DNA of 64,000 bases from Tetracladium setigerum (taxonomy: Eukaryota; Ascomycota; Leotiomycetes; Helotiales): contig PZJY01000005.1 in the NCBI GenBank assembly GCA_031472005.1, positions 558,001-622,000 on the forward strand, written 5' to 3'. Positions 21,338 through 33,748 of the stretch are shown piece by piece (within the stretch, counting starts at the first letter, position 1; the number at the start of each line of letters is the position of its first letter). The position numbers and the translations under genes are program-made. The notes beneath the pieces were generated by a model that saw nothing but the letters and a program-made list of their open reading frames with translations, ran no database searches and was not told where the DNA came from.

Positions 21338-24107
21338 GGAGATTGTAATGGAAAAGGAGAGAGAAAGGAATTTGTAAGGTTACGATAGGTGTGAACAGAG
21401 AAGGGCAATTGGGCTTCTTTGCAATGTTAGCAGAAATGGGATAGAATATACGACTTGATGATAGAGATGACGGAAGTGCAAATACAAACACACATTCCAC
21501 AATGATATCTATAATTACCACTGGTGATAAAGATTCCGGGCGTTGCGTTCATTCCAAGACTAGACTAATTTACCCTGTGGTAAAGAATGTATAGCTTCCC
21601 TGGCCAAACATCATTCAAGATTTTTTCACCCGACAATGGGCGGGCCATCACGTACGTCTAAGTCTCGTATTAGGTAAATTAAACCCCACAATCGCCGAAC
21701 TATCGAGATCATCCAAATTTCGAAACGCTCAGCAGAATATCACCAACGATCTAGATGACCCTGCTTCTGATGAATGTTCACAATAGTTTGCAACAGCCTC
21801 GTTTGGTCGAGTTGAGGAATTTCAGCGAACTTCTTTCGAGGCACAGCAGAACGGAAAGTGAGACTAGAACACGATAGCTTTGTGAGAAATGAATTACCAA
21901 AGATGGTTTCTAACCTTTCAATATTCACTATCCGAGCATGAATATATCTTCGACAGATTTGATAGACAATAGTTTTTAAAACTACAGGTCATGGGTTTCT
22001 CACGTCGACAAATGTTTTACAGCTGCTCACTGCTTCGTCACGTCTGTGATGGGCAATCGTAGAATGTGTACCATTATGAATTCCGAAGACGTGAGGTTTT
22101 TTAATATTGGGCTTGATTCTTAGTTAGATTATCTCTTCTCGAATTTTAGCTCTAGTATATCGGCTAACTTTACATATTTTCTTCCTTACTATTATAATTT
22201 TAGTAATTCCTGTAGCTCGCTAGCTTGCTTTCCCAGAATAGTCTTGTTCACTCCCACATATCAATTTGGTATGAGCTTCAAGCTCTCCGGTTTTGGTAAT
22301 ACAGCATGTAATAATAACAGTAGGTAGGAGTAAGGGAGACGTATTTAGGTGGCAGTGTACAAAACCCCCATTCATGGACCCCTCTCTTCTACTCCTTAGA
22401 CATAACGAATATATCAGGCTTACTATAACCGGACGCCCCGTAATCAATGTTCTCACCCTCATCGGTCAACTGAAACCCGGTCCTCCCTCTGTATACGTAT
22501 CCTTTGGGGTACTCAGCTACTCTCTCTAGAGGACTGCAAACTGAGGATTGTGGATAATGTTAGGCAAGTTCCGAACGAGAATGGGTAACTGTCTTACCAC
22601 AGTGGGTTGCAAATATGGCATAGAGGAGTTCTACTGGTTGTTTGCATGATTTGATAGCCCGGCACAGAAAATTTCCCTCCGAGTCTTTCGGTGCCCGATC
22701 CATCCATTTCTCAATTCAAATTCGCAGGTAAGTGCATTTTCTGCACGAGGTTTTCCACCTAACTTCACGAGCTCTCGGCGAAGTGAATGAGACACAATTT
22801 GCCAGAGTTATGATTTCTCTGCATTGAAATTTGCCATGGCGCCAACGAATCCCATTGCAGCATCTGGTAGTATTCTCTTCCTATGGACATTCCGTGACAT
22901 TGTACTCGTCGGTTGACCAACGTATGAGAACACTAGATACGTGGCGTACGCTTTGGTAAGCCTGTTGTATCTGTTGTGTCTAAGGAGTGGAAGAGAGGTG
23001 GCCCGAATCGGGTTGTTATATACAGTGGCCAAGGTGGCCACTTGACAGCACCTACTACTACCATTACATGTTTCAACAGTACTTGGCTATTCTTGCCAAG
23101 TTCGATTCCGTGTAGTCTTTCTCACCATTCTCTTCCGATTCGCAATCATTGTCGTCTCCAATGAGGCCCATGGCGATATCTTTCTCGTGTATCGGGATTT
23201 CTCATTTCTCATGACTGTCAGTGGTATCATGGAAGCCAAGACGTGGCATCGTGAATAGAATGATATCTCAGTGTTCAGATTGGTGTTGGATTGACGCATT
23301 CTCGTGAACTTTCACGTTAGAAAATTCGTCGATTTCAATGGTAGAGTGATCGTCAACGGATATGCCTGCTAATTCGAGAGCGTTTTTGATGGGTTTTTGT
23401 AGGATGTATACTGATGGAAATTCCGAATTTGTGAGGTTGTACAGTACAACAATGGATTCGAGTCTTTGGCCAGACCATCGATCCTCGAATTCTAACTCCT
23501 GAAAGGACTGAAAAATGTAGGATATAGAAAAAAAGAAAGGAAGGCCGTCAACGTTAGGATGGAGAAGTCGTTTGTAAACATACATAGAAGGTACAGTACT
23601 GTGCAGTACTGTGTCATAATCATTAGGTACGATATGCCTTGGGGATTAGAGCTCGATTGCCTCCAGTCCTGGCCCCACACGAAGAAAAGGGAAGAAAGGT
23701 CTTCAATCCCATAATGTCACATCACAATGTCACAACATCCAGGACCCCCAAAAAACCTCAGGATAAAAATAAACAATAAGTAAAATAAAACCGTCCCATA
23801 CACACAGAAAAACACAATATTATACAGCTTTGCAAAGAAAGACGGCCATCCATCCATCCATTCATCCATCCCAATCTCATCGTTATCTGAACTCCTCCAA
23901 CTCTCGCTTCAATCCCTTTCCATCAAAAAAGACACACAAAAAGGCATTCTTTGATAGGCAAGAGGTTGGATGAAGACATGCGTACATGATCTTATCTCAT
24001 CCTTCCCTATCGTTCATCAGACCATCACATGTCATCCGTAACGCTCTCTTCCCGGCCCCGACTGTCTGCCGGGCTGTCGTATCGTATCGTACATGAAGAG
24101 CACTTTC
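21338..24107. other. Gene-free interval with decayed repeat
   Basis: About 2.8 kb holding the AT-rich block 22080-22210 and the inverted repeat at 22.36-23.02 kb. No open frame resembles a known protein. The end of the interval (23700-24100) is probably the 3' flank of the SAPS gene. Confidence 0.5.
22362..23016. repeat. Imperfect inverted repeat, possible transposon remnant
   Basis: Arm 1 is about 22362-22424 and arm 2 about 22956-23016, read on the opposite strand. The best block is ACTCCTTAGACA in both arms, flanked by CCTCTCTT and CAGGCTTAC. Many of the differences are C/T, for example CCACTCC against CTACTCC and ACACAAC against ACATAAC, which is the change left by repeat-induced point mutation. 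About 530 nt lie between the arms, with no transposase frame. It could be a MITE-like element or the ends of a decayed DNA transposon. Confidence 0.5.
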
Positions 24108-27100
24108 CTACTTCTTCACCACTACACCAACACCCCCAGTCTCAACACCTTGCATCTCCTCGTGTTGAATCTCAATCAACTCGCCATCATCTTCCACAGT
24201 CTTGGATCCAATACCAGTATCGGGACTCGTACCAAGTCCAACACCAGCTCCAGTCGCTGAAATAGGCCCGCCAATATCCATCTTCACGTGCACAACCTCT
24301 TCGTCATCATCGTCCTCAAGACTGGTCCTCCTGGCCGCCTCGGTGGTGCTGCTCAATCTCCTCTTAACACCTCTCTTTCCGCCCTCCCCAACTTCCTCAT
24401 CACTATCAGAATCTTCCGTCGCGCTCTGCACACGCACCAACGAGTTAGCCCAAACATCTCTACTATAGCTGCGATGCGCGCCGCCGCCGCCGCCGGCAAA
24501 ACTAGAAGGAGAAGGAGAAAAAGAAGAAGGTTCGTCATCATCAGCACCCGCGAAAAGTTCATCATCACTACTAACCAATCCGCCATCACCACTGCCACTA
24601 CCACTACCACAACTGCCACTTCCACTTCCCTCGCCCGTCATGGCGGATATGAAGAGCCCATCGGTACTGGAATGATACTGATGATGATTCTTGGTAGGGG
24701 ATTTGATTGAGGACGGTAGCGCGCCATTCGGATTTCCGAAAGGCCACAACGACGGTATGAGAGCGCGAGAAGGTGGCCACGGCGATGAGGAGAGGACAGG
24801 AGGGACGAAGAAGGAGGATAAGTGAGATTGGGAGGAGGAGGAGAAGGAAGAGGAGTTATTAGAGGTAGGATTGGGATTGGTGGTACCCACAGCTTTAGGA
24901 TTAGGATTACTGAGTTTGTCTGCCGATGACAAGAGATGTTCGACAGTCTCGTTGCTGTTCTCGAGGCCAGTTGCAACGGGGAGATGGCCTTTCCCTTCTT
25001 CCTCTGCTTCGAGCTCGCCAATGGTGAAATCGTTGCCGATTTCGGTATCAGAATCGTCGTCTTCATCGGCCGCGAATGGGTTGATGTTTTTAGATTCGGA
25101 ATCAAGGCTGTCGCCGCTGGTAGACTCGGAGTGGCCATTACCGTTTGAGGAGGCGTTCTGCTTGGAGTGAAGGGCGAGGCGGGCGGCAAGTTGGCGGCGG
25201 GCTCGGGATGGGGGAATATTTAGAGGTGGTGGGGGAGGAGGTGGTTGGAGGGGAGGTGCGATGTCGTGGTCTGATGCAGTGGTGGTTGATGGGGTAGTTA
25301 TGTAACGAGAAAACTAGTTGGGATAACAAATGTTAGTACAAGTTCCTGTAAAGATTGATCACACATTATGAAAAAAGAGAGGTCCAGGAGCCCGATGATG
25401 ATCACTCAGGGATCGAGCGCAAATAGGAGATATGTTTCGGTTCGTTTGATAACATCTCTCCAAATGGAAGATCGCTAGAGCCGCGCAAACGCCATATATG
25501 GTATTGTACAGTGTAAAATAGAAGAAGCCTTATTGATCCTTGCTGCCCTCGGGAAACAAGGGAGATTCTCGATCAAGCTGCTCCAGATACTCATAGTCGA
25601 CATCATCATCATCGTGCTTGTCAAGATTAGGAGCTGAAGGAACAGAATGACCCACTTCAGCAGCGCTCACGTTGTTTCTTGATCCGTCGTCATCATTATC
25701 TTCATCCATCTCATCATCCTCTTCATCGCTTGAGCTACCAAAACCACTGAGAAGTGTTCCGCCAGAAATGTTAAAGCCTGCAGAGCTGCCATTGGCAAGA
25801 TCAATGCTGTCAAGGCCTGATGATCCGTTGAGACCTGCATCTGCCAGGGCGGAGGATCCGCTGAAGCTAGATTGCGTATTTAAGGTTCGTCCGCCAGAAA
25901 GGTCTGGCTTAGCTCCACCAAGAATAGCGTTGTCTCGCTCTCTTGTCTCAGCCAGAGTGACCTCGACGTAAGTAATCCACTCGCCATTCATGACCTTCTC
26001 CAGAACAGAGTCCGAGAGCAACTCGGGTGGGTGACGCTCTGTGAACTTTACAACTTCCTCGGCGATTAAGGTGAGGTGACCCATGTAACCAAGTCGCATC
26101 TTGTTCTTCTGCTGAGCCTCATCACTCTTTTTTTGACCGTCCACAATTCGCATGGTGATATTTCCGGTCTCAAAAAGATCAATGGAGAGGGAACGGTTGT
26201 ATCCGCGATCCATCGGGCCATTGAAGACTTGTTGTACAACGTCATAGACAACATTATGCAAGAAATTGTTCCAGGGGAATCGGAAGAAGAAATCCTAGGT
26301 CAATTAGTAGATAGCTCATTCTGAATAGGTTCGTACTCACTAGAATGGTTGGAACGACGCTGTGTTCGACAAATTGCATCTTCAGATAGTCTCCTACGAC
26401 TGGAGTAGCTGGCACACCCTCAACCAATTGCGTGCTCTGCTCATCTGTGTTGCCCATAAGAACGGAGTTGGGATTATCGCTACCATCACCCATGGTCGTA
26501 TCAACATTCTCGGGCGTGACCTCCTTGTCAGCGACTGCCTCCGTTTCTACCTTCTTGGCAAATAAGGGGGCCGGTTTATCTTCTGGATGAGCTAAAGGCT
26601 CTTCAACAAGGGCGTGCTCTGCTGTGATCTCTGCGGCTGTTGGCTCAGAGTTGGCGATTTGGGATGATTCTCCGGTCGCACCAACGGTAGACAATGGAGA
26701 TGGCTTGAGAGCTTCAAGGGATGGCTCGGGAGCCTCTGAGACAGCTGGTGGTGAAGTCATAGCAGTATCTGCCTCAAAGCCCAGAGCTCCAACTTGTTGC
26801 GAAAGTTCTTTTGTTGGCGAGAGTGGTGCTACAGTCATGCTAGGCTCTGAGAGTGGAGTGAGCTCTTTCTCAGTTTGTAAACGAGGAGAGCTTAAAGGCT
26901 CATCTACAAAATCCTCGTCATCCTTATCCAAGAAAGAAAGAGGCGCAGGCTTCTCAACGGCAAGCAAATCTTCAGGGTCTGCCTTCTCATCAAAGTCATC
27001 CTTTGAATCATCTCCAAGATCTGCGGAGTGAGTGACTTCCTCGAAGCCATCATCATCTGTGGCGTTCTGAATTTCGAGTCTGCGGGTTCCATTTGCTGAG

Positions 27101-28518
27101 TCTGGGCGGGTTTGGGTAGAGGACTTCATGATCAGATCATCATCAGAAGATTGGTTTGGCGATGCACCAAGCTTTCCTTCCAACTTTAATCGTTCGCGCT
27201 CTTGATCTCTTGACTTGACGAACTCCTCACTACCAACCTCATTCAGTAGACCCATGTTACTGCAGTGCAAAAGCTCTGCCATCAACTCGCACGTCTTGAA
27301 TCGGTCGAAACCCAATGGCTCAATCTTTCCTCCAAATGCTGCATTCAACTCCTTGCGTCTGATTGTAACTGGGCCATCACCCCGCCAATGGTGTGGTTTG
27401 GACTGAGAATCAGTTCCATAAAGTCAGGAACTCGCTGGGCAAACATGCGAAGAAGATTGCCAAGGTAAATGGGGTCCCGACTTGAAGGAGCTGTATTTGC
27501 TTCGGATCCAACCTCAGGGTCGTAATCCGAGTTGTTCTTTCGGATGACTTCAATGACGATCCCAACTCCAACAGTCAATGGGTTGCCGCCCTTCAGCATA
27601 TCAGAAATAAGCTTCTCGATGCACTCTTGCGAGACGAGCTGTCGAGTGAGCTCATTTGGACCAATACATGATTGCTCGTTTTGTGATGCATTCGCCGAAA
27701 TAGTGATAATTGCCTTCAAAAAGTCTCCGGCGGATGTCTGAGTTGCCCAAGAGTGCTCTGACGACAAGAAGCCAAGAAGAATGGGCATCAAGTTTTGTGA
27801 ATGTAACCACTGTATTTATCTGTTAGCAAGATAAGAATTGACTTGGGAGTGAGCGAGTGCGTACATCAACTATGCCTTGCCCGCCTTCGGCCTTTTCAAG
27901 ACTGATGATTTTAAGGAGTAGGTCCATAACCATGGGAGAATCAACATGCTGCAGCATATTTTTAACGGCTCCATCCAGGGACTTGAACAAATCCAACATT
28001 TCTTCAGTCTTCCGATCGAGCAGAGATTCGTTCACCTTGGTGAAATAGCTTGCTTGAAGGGGGTCTAGTGGCGGCGGAGCTTTCAAGAAGTCCCAGAACT
28101 TCCTCAGCATAGCTTGGTTCTCCATCAAGGATTCACAAAGAGACCAATTGTCTGAAGCTAAGATCTCTGCAGAGACGTATGCGTAACGATTGCGCTTCTT
28201 CTCGCGCTCCTCGTCTTGTTCGGCGGCATCATGGTAGCTAGATTCGTCCAGCTCCTTTCCCTTGCCCTTTTCTGACTCCTCCGACTTTTCATCCACCTCT
28301 GGTTGAGGCGAGACTTCAGCCTTTGGAGCTACCACATATTCCAAGAGTCTCTCTAAGATCTTATCCTCCCGCAGATATTCAATCAGCTTGGTGTTGTGGT
28401 TCTTTAGTTCCTGGATCAGATCGCTCTCGTCCAGAAGCTCCTCGAGGGTGAATTCGGATTTATCAAGAAGCGTATCGACTGCCGATATATTGGCATAGCC
28501 GCCAAATCGCCAGAACAT
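24108..28518 (-). CDS. SAPS-domain SIT4 phosphatase-associated protein (two single-base defects)
   Basis: Exons on the minus strand: 27865-28518, 26341-27809, 25530-26294 and probably 24108-25313. It begins MFWRFGGYANISAVDTLLDK, the classic SAPS N-terminus, and has PWNNFLHNVVYDVVQQVFNG in exon 3; acidic, disordered segments fill the gaps. Family knowledge: SAPs bind the PP6/Sit4 catalytic subunit and act in the G1/S transition and mitotic signalling. Two defects are visible. In exon 2 the frame shifts by one missing base at the C run 27380-27383, between NHTIGG and DGPVTIRRKELNAAFG. Exon 3 ends KDQ-stop at 25530, where the text GATCAATAAGG would be a perfect CAA|GTAAGG donor with one added G. 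The downstream exon then joins in phase 0 (FSRYITTPSTTTASD, later PPSRARRQLAARLAL) and has no start codon of its own. Restored length would be about 1363 residues. Without the last exon, the product is about 962. Confidence 0.8.
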
Positions 28519-30039
28519 CTTGAATTATAATGGCGTGCCGAGCTGTGCCGACAAGTTATGGGTAGGTTTGTGTCGTTATTTTGGCTTTCAACGTTTGGGT
28601 TGAAAGTGGGTGTGAGTGCAATACTGAGCGCGTCGGGGGAAGTTCGTGGCAGTCTATAAATACGTCTATCGTGAATGCAAAAGTGATTAGATCGATGCGA
28701 TTCAAGAGACAGCTGTGGTAAATAGACTTGTTAGCTTGCAGACTGGAAAGTAGTCGGTGCCTTGAACGCGGGCGCCATTCAGCCCTACCTGGTGAGTCTG
28801 CTCTGGCAGATCCCCTCTCTTATTCACGGGGGCAGATTCCACGTACCGATAGCCTCAGCGCAATTCGTACTGTACAGTCGAGGTGCTGACGTTATTGTGT
28901 GGTGTATGCTAGTGGAGGTGAGGGCTCGTGAGGCTCAAATTGTGTGTTGGCACCCGAACTCCTAGGGCCGACCGCTGCTCGATTAAAGGTGACAAAAGCG
29001 TCGGGTATCAAAGAAGAAGGAGAAGAAGGGAAGAATTAGAATCAGAGGTCGCAGTCGTAGGTCGTGAAGACAATCAAGTCTCGTTGCAGATATTGAGATG
29101 AGATGGGAACGTGATTGGGGGTGGTGGAGGGGGAGGGTTGGGGGAGGATAGAGATGGAGAGTCGTTGCTTTTCTGGCCAACTCTTTTCTCGTGGTGGTTA
29201 CTGTAGCTTCTGGCGCAGGCGTAATCCCGCTGATCCCTGCACCTCGTGGTTTTTGCCCCTTTTCCCACACGCGTTTTAGGATTCACAGAAATACAGGTAG
29301 GTAGGTAGGTTCTTTATTTGTGAATTTGAATATATTCTTATGTTTATATTAATAAGTTATCTAGATGTTTTGTTTCTGCTGTCACTCTCCGAGGCCCGTG
29401 GACTGAGCACCTGCACTCTTCCTTCTGATGACCGGCTGAAACGCCTAGTGCACGTGACTGATAGATAATGATGAAGTTTTGATCTCGCTAGCAGGCGACA
29501 GTGCCAGTGCCCTCTTGGCGGGGGGAGTGAGGCCAAACATGACGATGTGTTGAAGTGGGAGCGAGGAGCTTGCATTTGCAGCTTCAGCCTTACAGCCAAA
29601 ATAAGCTCATCGCCACTTCAACAAATACGAAAGTAACGTCGAGCCTACTTAACCCATCAATTGTTTGAGCCAACAGAAAACCCCAGCTTTCGCTGCCCAA
29701 TAATCATCCTCGACATTCCGGAGTCACGCAGCCACTCTTGAACCTCGGACGACGTTTTGCGCTTCTCTACAAGTACCTACGCTCGGATCTCATTGCGACT
29801 TTCTGATTCACCCCAGCTATCAAACCACGGAAAAGACCCAGAGCGATAGAGGGATTCATCTCATCACTACAGTACGCCGAGCAAGTGATCTCGCAGACAA
29901 TTATTAGACTTCGCAAGGCGGCCTAGCCTCGATACGACGCTTCGTTGCACTCCCCCACCAAATAATCTTGCCCTTCCGCGCAAGCCTCCTCGAAACAACA
30001 GCAACAGCAACAGCAAGCACAGTTTCTTCAACCGCCACC
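28519..30039. promoter_or_regulatory. Divergent intergenic region between the SAPS and Vps60 genes
   Basis: About 1.5 kb separating two divergent genes, so it should hold both promoters. It contains an overlapping ACTGTAC/GTACAGT pair near 28868 and a pyrimidine/AAC-rich leader just before 30040. No coding pattern was found on either strand. Confidence 0.5.
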
Positions 30040-30734
30040 ATGAATCGTCTTTTCGGTGCAAAGAGCTCGACTCCAAAACCCACCCTTACCTCTGCCATAA
30101 GCAATGTACGCCTTCCCTCCCTGTGTTCTAGTCTTTCTTACGGCGACGACTTAACGCATGCTAACTGCTCCAGGTTGACGAGCGGGTAGCCACCATCGAT
30201 GTCAAACTCGCAGGAATCAACGCCGAACTCTCAGGCTACCAAGCCAAACTGGCCAAAATGCGCGACGGTCCCGGCAAGACAGCCATCAAGCAAAAGGCAC
30301 TCAAGGTTCTACAACGACGCAAAATGTACGAAGGTCAACGAGATCAACTCCAACAACAGTCTTGGAACATGGAGCAGGCAGGCATGATGCAAGACAATCT
30401 AAAGAACGTTATGACCACCGTCGATGCGATGAAGACTACAAACAAGGCATTGAAGCAGCAATATGGAAAGATTGATATCGACAAAATCGAGAGGATGAAA
30501 GACGAGATGGCCGATTTGATGGATATGGGGAATGATATCCAGGAGAGCATTAGCCGGAGTTACGATATCCCAGAGGATGTGGATGAGGCGGAACTAGATG
30601 CCGAGCTGGAAGCTTTGGGCGAGGAGGTAGAGTTCGAGAACTATGGTGCAGAGAGCACACCGAGTTTCATGGTGGATGAGGTTCCGCAGTTTATCGATGA
30701 ACCACCATCTATGGCAAAGGAAGCTGCTACATAA
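30040..30734 (+). CDS. vps60: ESCRT-III subunit Vps60/CHMP5
   Basis: Two exons, 30040-30105 and 30174-30734, with a 68-nt intron (branch GCTAAC, acceptor CTCCAG), giving 208 residues. The start lies in a strong CCACCATGA context. The N-terminus MNRLFGAKSSTPKPTLTSAI is basic and typical of Vps60/CHMP5. Residues about 20-160 are the Snf7-type helical core, with IKQKALKVLQRRKMYEGQRD as a hallmark, and the acidic C-terminal part (DVDEAELDAELEALGEE) is the autoinhibitory and Vta1-binding region of the family. It acts late in multivesicular-body sorting, recruiting Vta1 to stimulate the Vps4 ATPase. The length matches the family and nothing is missing. Confidence 0.93.
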
Positions 30735-32167
30735 GGAAAGAATGGATGAATAGGAAGAAGCATATGTGTTTTTACGGTTGTCAGCCTGGAGTTCGGCGTT
30801 GATATTGTTCGGAGGGCAGGCTGCGAGGGGCATACTGTGGGGGAAACGAAATGCATTCAGTCAATTTATAGCATATCAAGATTATAATTCCTTTTCCAGA
30901 ACGCCCAAGAGCAGTTTACCCCGTAACAGAAGCGGCCAAGCATCTCTGCAAATTACTTCGCCAACATGTGCCAAACTGCCAACAATCAACTGAGAAGGCG
31001 CAGCCTCGTATTAGACGTCTGGTTTGGCCCTCGAATTACCCGTACAGGATTGGCAGCGGTTTCTCTCCGCTTTTCATTTACTATAACAAAGAATGATAAT
31101 ATGATCCCAAGGTGTGATATAAATCAACCTAGAGCTGGAATCAACTCTGAATATCAAAACGTTCATGGAAAACATCAATGGATAAGATGGTCGGTACTGT
31201 AACATAGCACAAATTCATTTCGACTTACGAGAAAGTAGTCAGCCTTGCTCCGCAATCACGACGGGTAGTGTGGCATTTATTACTGAAACCACGCAGTGCC
31301 GCGCGGCCCATTATTTAACCCAATCTCGATGGAGAAAACACAATGCCATGCTGGTAATAGGAGGGAAGATACGTGAGTGTAGATATAAACCGTCGAAGGC
31401 GCTGTAGTGAAGCTTCCAGAGTAGCTGAGGAAGATCGGGTGATATTTAATAGAGCTGGGTGTAGCAATATCAACATTAACCTTAACTCGGGCTGCTATTC
31501 CAGGATTTTCGCGTCACAACAGCCGAGGGCGTGCATCGAAGTAACAGACATGCAAGAAAGAGCACAAAACATCAAAGTCCCGAAGGAGAAAGTGACAAAC
31601 GCGAGAATGTTGGCCTGTGTTTGCGAAACTTCCCTTGATTACCATTTCGTATTCTGTCTAATGTCTGTGAATAAGGCAAAGGGTGGGTCAGCGCAAAGCA
31701 GTTTTGTGGTTTTAGCGTCTTCTTTGGGTCCATTATGATGTATGGCAGTAAAGGGACCTTGACAAACCAGGTTTATATGGAGCCAACAACAAATCTCTGC
31801 GCCGCTCTGCTGCCTTTGTGCGAGGTGAAAGTTGATCAGATCTGGATGATGATAGGTTGCCAGGAACGCATAGAAGGGAAGTCCTTATCTAAGTGTGAAT
31901 TAGGGAGGGCTCTCTTATTTTCCTTACTTCTTCACTTCTTCACTTTGCCACTTCACTTCATCTTTTCTCAACAATCTCGCTATCCATTGATGCGCCGATT
32001 GCTGTATTTGTGTGGCCACCTTCTTTCTTTTCACTCTTTTCATAGAGCATGAGTATTGCTTGTTGTTCCGTCGGTACAGTCCTCGACGTTTGCGTCCCAC
32101 GGTTCTTCACTCCTTGAGCAACCTCGATTGTTCCACCGATCTTGAACACTCTCTCACAACCGTCACG
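30735..32167. other. Intergenic, no gene seen
   Basis: About 1.4 kb between two plus-strand genes. The last 250 bases are CT-rich (CTTCACTTCTTCACTT-type) and look like the leader of the glycosyltransferase gene. A 121-codon frame at 31373-31738 is unrecognised. Confidence 0.5.
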
Positions 32168-33748
32168 ATGATCGCCAATTTGCGTCACCGTTACATGCTC
32201 TTTACCGTCATCTTCTTCATCTTGATGTCCTCGACCTACTACTTGCGCAGCTATCCATCTCCACTCACCTCTCTTGCTCCCGAAGAAAAGGAAGCACCAA
32301 AGCCTCACCCAGTCTACAAGCCAGAACCCGGATGGAAATTGCCCGCTATTGTCGATAACTTCCCACTCGCAGCAGCAGCGCATTCTGCAGCTGAGCTGCC
32401 ACCGGTGCCTTCGTGGAATAAACCACCTGCCAAACATGTGGACGAGATCACCCCTCTCTTTATCGGCTTCACGCGCAATTGGAGACTCCTACAACAAGTA
32501 GTTGTCTCTTATGTGACTGCTGGCTGGCCACCCGAGGATATCTATGTTGTTGAAAATACTGGCGTTATGGATTCGAATGCGAAGGGAAAGCTCACTCTCC
32601 AAAATCCATTCTTCATGAACCACACACGTTTGCAAATGTTTGGGGTAAATATCATTAGAACACCTACTCTCCTCACCTTTGCACAGTTGCAAAACTTCTA
32701 CCTACACACCGCAATTGAGCATGAATGGCCTGTGTATTTCTGGAGTCACAGTATGTATTTTCCACATTTAAATTTCGCATTCTCTTTAACGAAATGCATG
32801 TTGCTAATCACTTTATCTCATCTCACAGTGGACGTAGCAGCTCTCTCCTTCGAAAATCGCTTCAAGGAAGCACACCCCGAACTCCTCGGCCCAACTGCTG
32901 ACCACTCAGCCTATGCTTCCGTCTACCAAAATGCCGTCGCAGAACTCCGCCGCATCAAACTCCTCTCTGCACCCGCCAGCCACTGGGCCCTCCGCTTCTT
33001 CGCCTACGACCATCTCTCCCTCGTTCACACCTCCGCCTTCGTCGAAGTAGGAGGATGGGACCCCATGATTCCCTTCTACACCACCGACTGCGACATGCAC
33101 TCCCGACTCTCCTGGGCCGAACTCAAGATCGAAACCGCAGAAGCAGGAATGATTTTCGACATTGCATCCAGTTTGGATAATTTGCTCGTGCTGTATCGCA
33201 AGAAGAACACTGGTGTGAAGGCAAGTTTTACAGATCCGAATGTGATTTTGGATGCGTTGCTTGCGGAGGAGGAGGAAAGGAAGACTGGAAAGAAACCGAA
33301 TAAGAAGCGCGAGCCGGATACTCCACCTACCTCGCCTACTCCCGAACCCAAAATCGACTCCCTCATCCCAAAAAGCACGAAGGTAAAGGCATGGGAAGAA
33401 GACACCATCGGCTCTTCAGACTTCGACCATCTGGTCCACACCTTCGAAGACATGGGCCGCTCGAAGGGCGCTGCGAAGGGCGGACGAAATATGTGGCAAT
33501 CGAGACAAACCGGTGGTGAAGGGGAACCATTCTACCGAAACGCAGGCGGCTTTGAGCGGGCGATCGGCATGACCATTGATCATGGCCGGGCCGTGTTTGC
33601 AGAGAAATGGGGACATAGGGATTGTAACTTGGGGGATGTGGGACTGGTTGCTGGGATGCTTGGAGGGTTGAACATGATTGGAAGTAACCGGAGACGAGAT
33701 GCTCGGAGCGATAAAAAGGATTATGTGAATGGAGAGTGTATTTTATGA
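32168..33748 (+). CDS. Predicted type II membrane glycosyltransferase (GT-A like)
   Basis: The start at 32168 gives MIANLRHRYMLFTVIFFILM, a short basic tail and one membrane segment (about residues 9-25), as in Golgi type II enzymes. The frame is open upstream, but this ATG places the membrane anchor correctly. A 78-nt intron, 32751-32828 (GTATGT to TCACAG), joins TTCTGGAGTCACA to TGGACGTAGC, producing FWSHMDVAALSFENR; WSHMDV is in the position of a GT-A metal-binding motif. The catalytic region continues to about residue 330, with GGWDPMIPFYTTDCDMHSRL as a likely acceptor-side element. A Lys/Pro-rich linker and a C-terminal segment follow. Length is 500 residues after splicing. The substrate cannot be told from sequence. 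The intron has no stop and keeps frame, so an unspliced form would carry 26 extra residues. Confidence 0.78.
   Translation: MIANLRHRYMLFTVIFFILMSSTYYLRSYPSPLTSLAPEEKEAPKPHPVYKPEPGWKLPAIVDNFPLAAAAHSAAELPPVPSWNKPPAKHVDEITPLFIGFTRNWRLLQQVVVSYVTAGWPPEDIYVVENTGVMDSNAKGKLTLQNPFFMNHTRLQMFGVNIIRTPTLLTFAQLQNFYLHTAIEHEWPVYFWSHSMYFPHLNFAFSLTKCMLLITLSHLTVDVAALSFENRFKEAHPELLGPTADHSAYASVYQNAVAELRRIKLLSAPASHWALRFFAYDHLSLVHTSAFVEVGGWDPMIPFYTTDCDMHSRLSWAELKIETAEAGMIFDIASSLDNLLVLYRKKNTGVKASFTDPNVILDALLAEEEERKTGKKPNKKREPDTPPTSPTPEPKIDSLIPKSTKVKAWEEDTIGSSDFDHLVHTFEDMGRSKGAAKGGRNMWQSRQTGGEGEPFYRNAGGFERAIGMTIDHGRAVFAEKWGHRDCNLGDVGLVAGMLGGLNMIGSNRRRDARSDKKDYVNGECIL

Noticed and set aside
23090..23115. tRNA T-arm-like text AAGTTCGATTCCGTG
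   Set aside because: No acceptor stem, D-arm or anticodon arm can be laid out around it.
24108..25313. An independent gene downstream of SAPS
   Set aside because: The open frame has no upstream ATG in phase, its 5' edge is a clear acceptor, and no first exon with a compatible donor lies in the 200-bp gap.
27345..27385. A 29-nt intron in SAPS exon 2 instead of a frameshift
   Set aside because: Too short for a spliceosomal intron, and it would remove a segment expected in the family (DGPVTIRRKELN).
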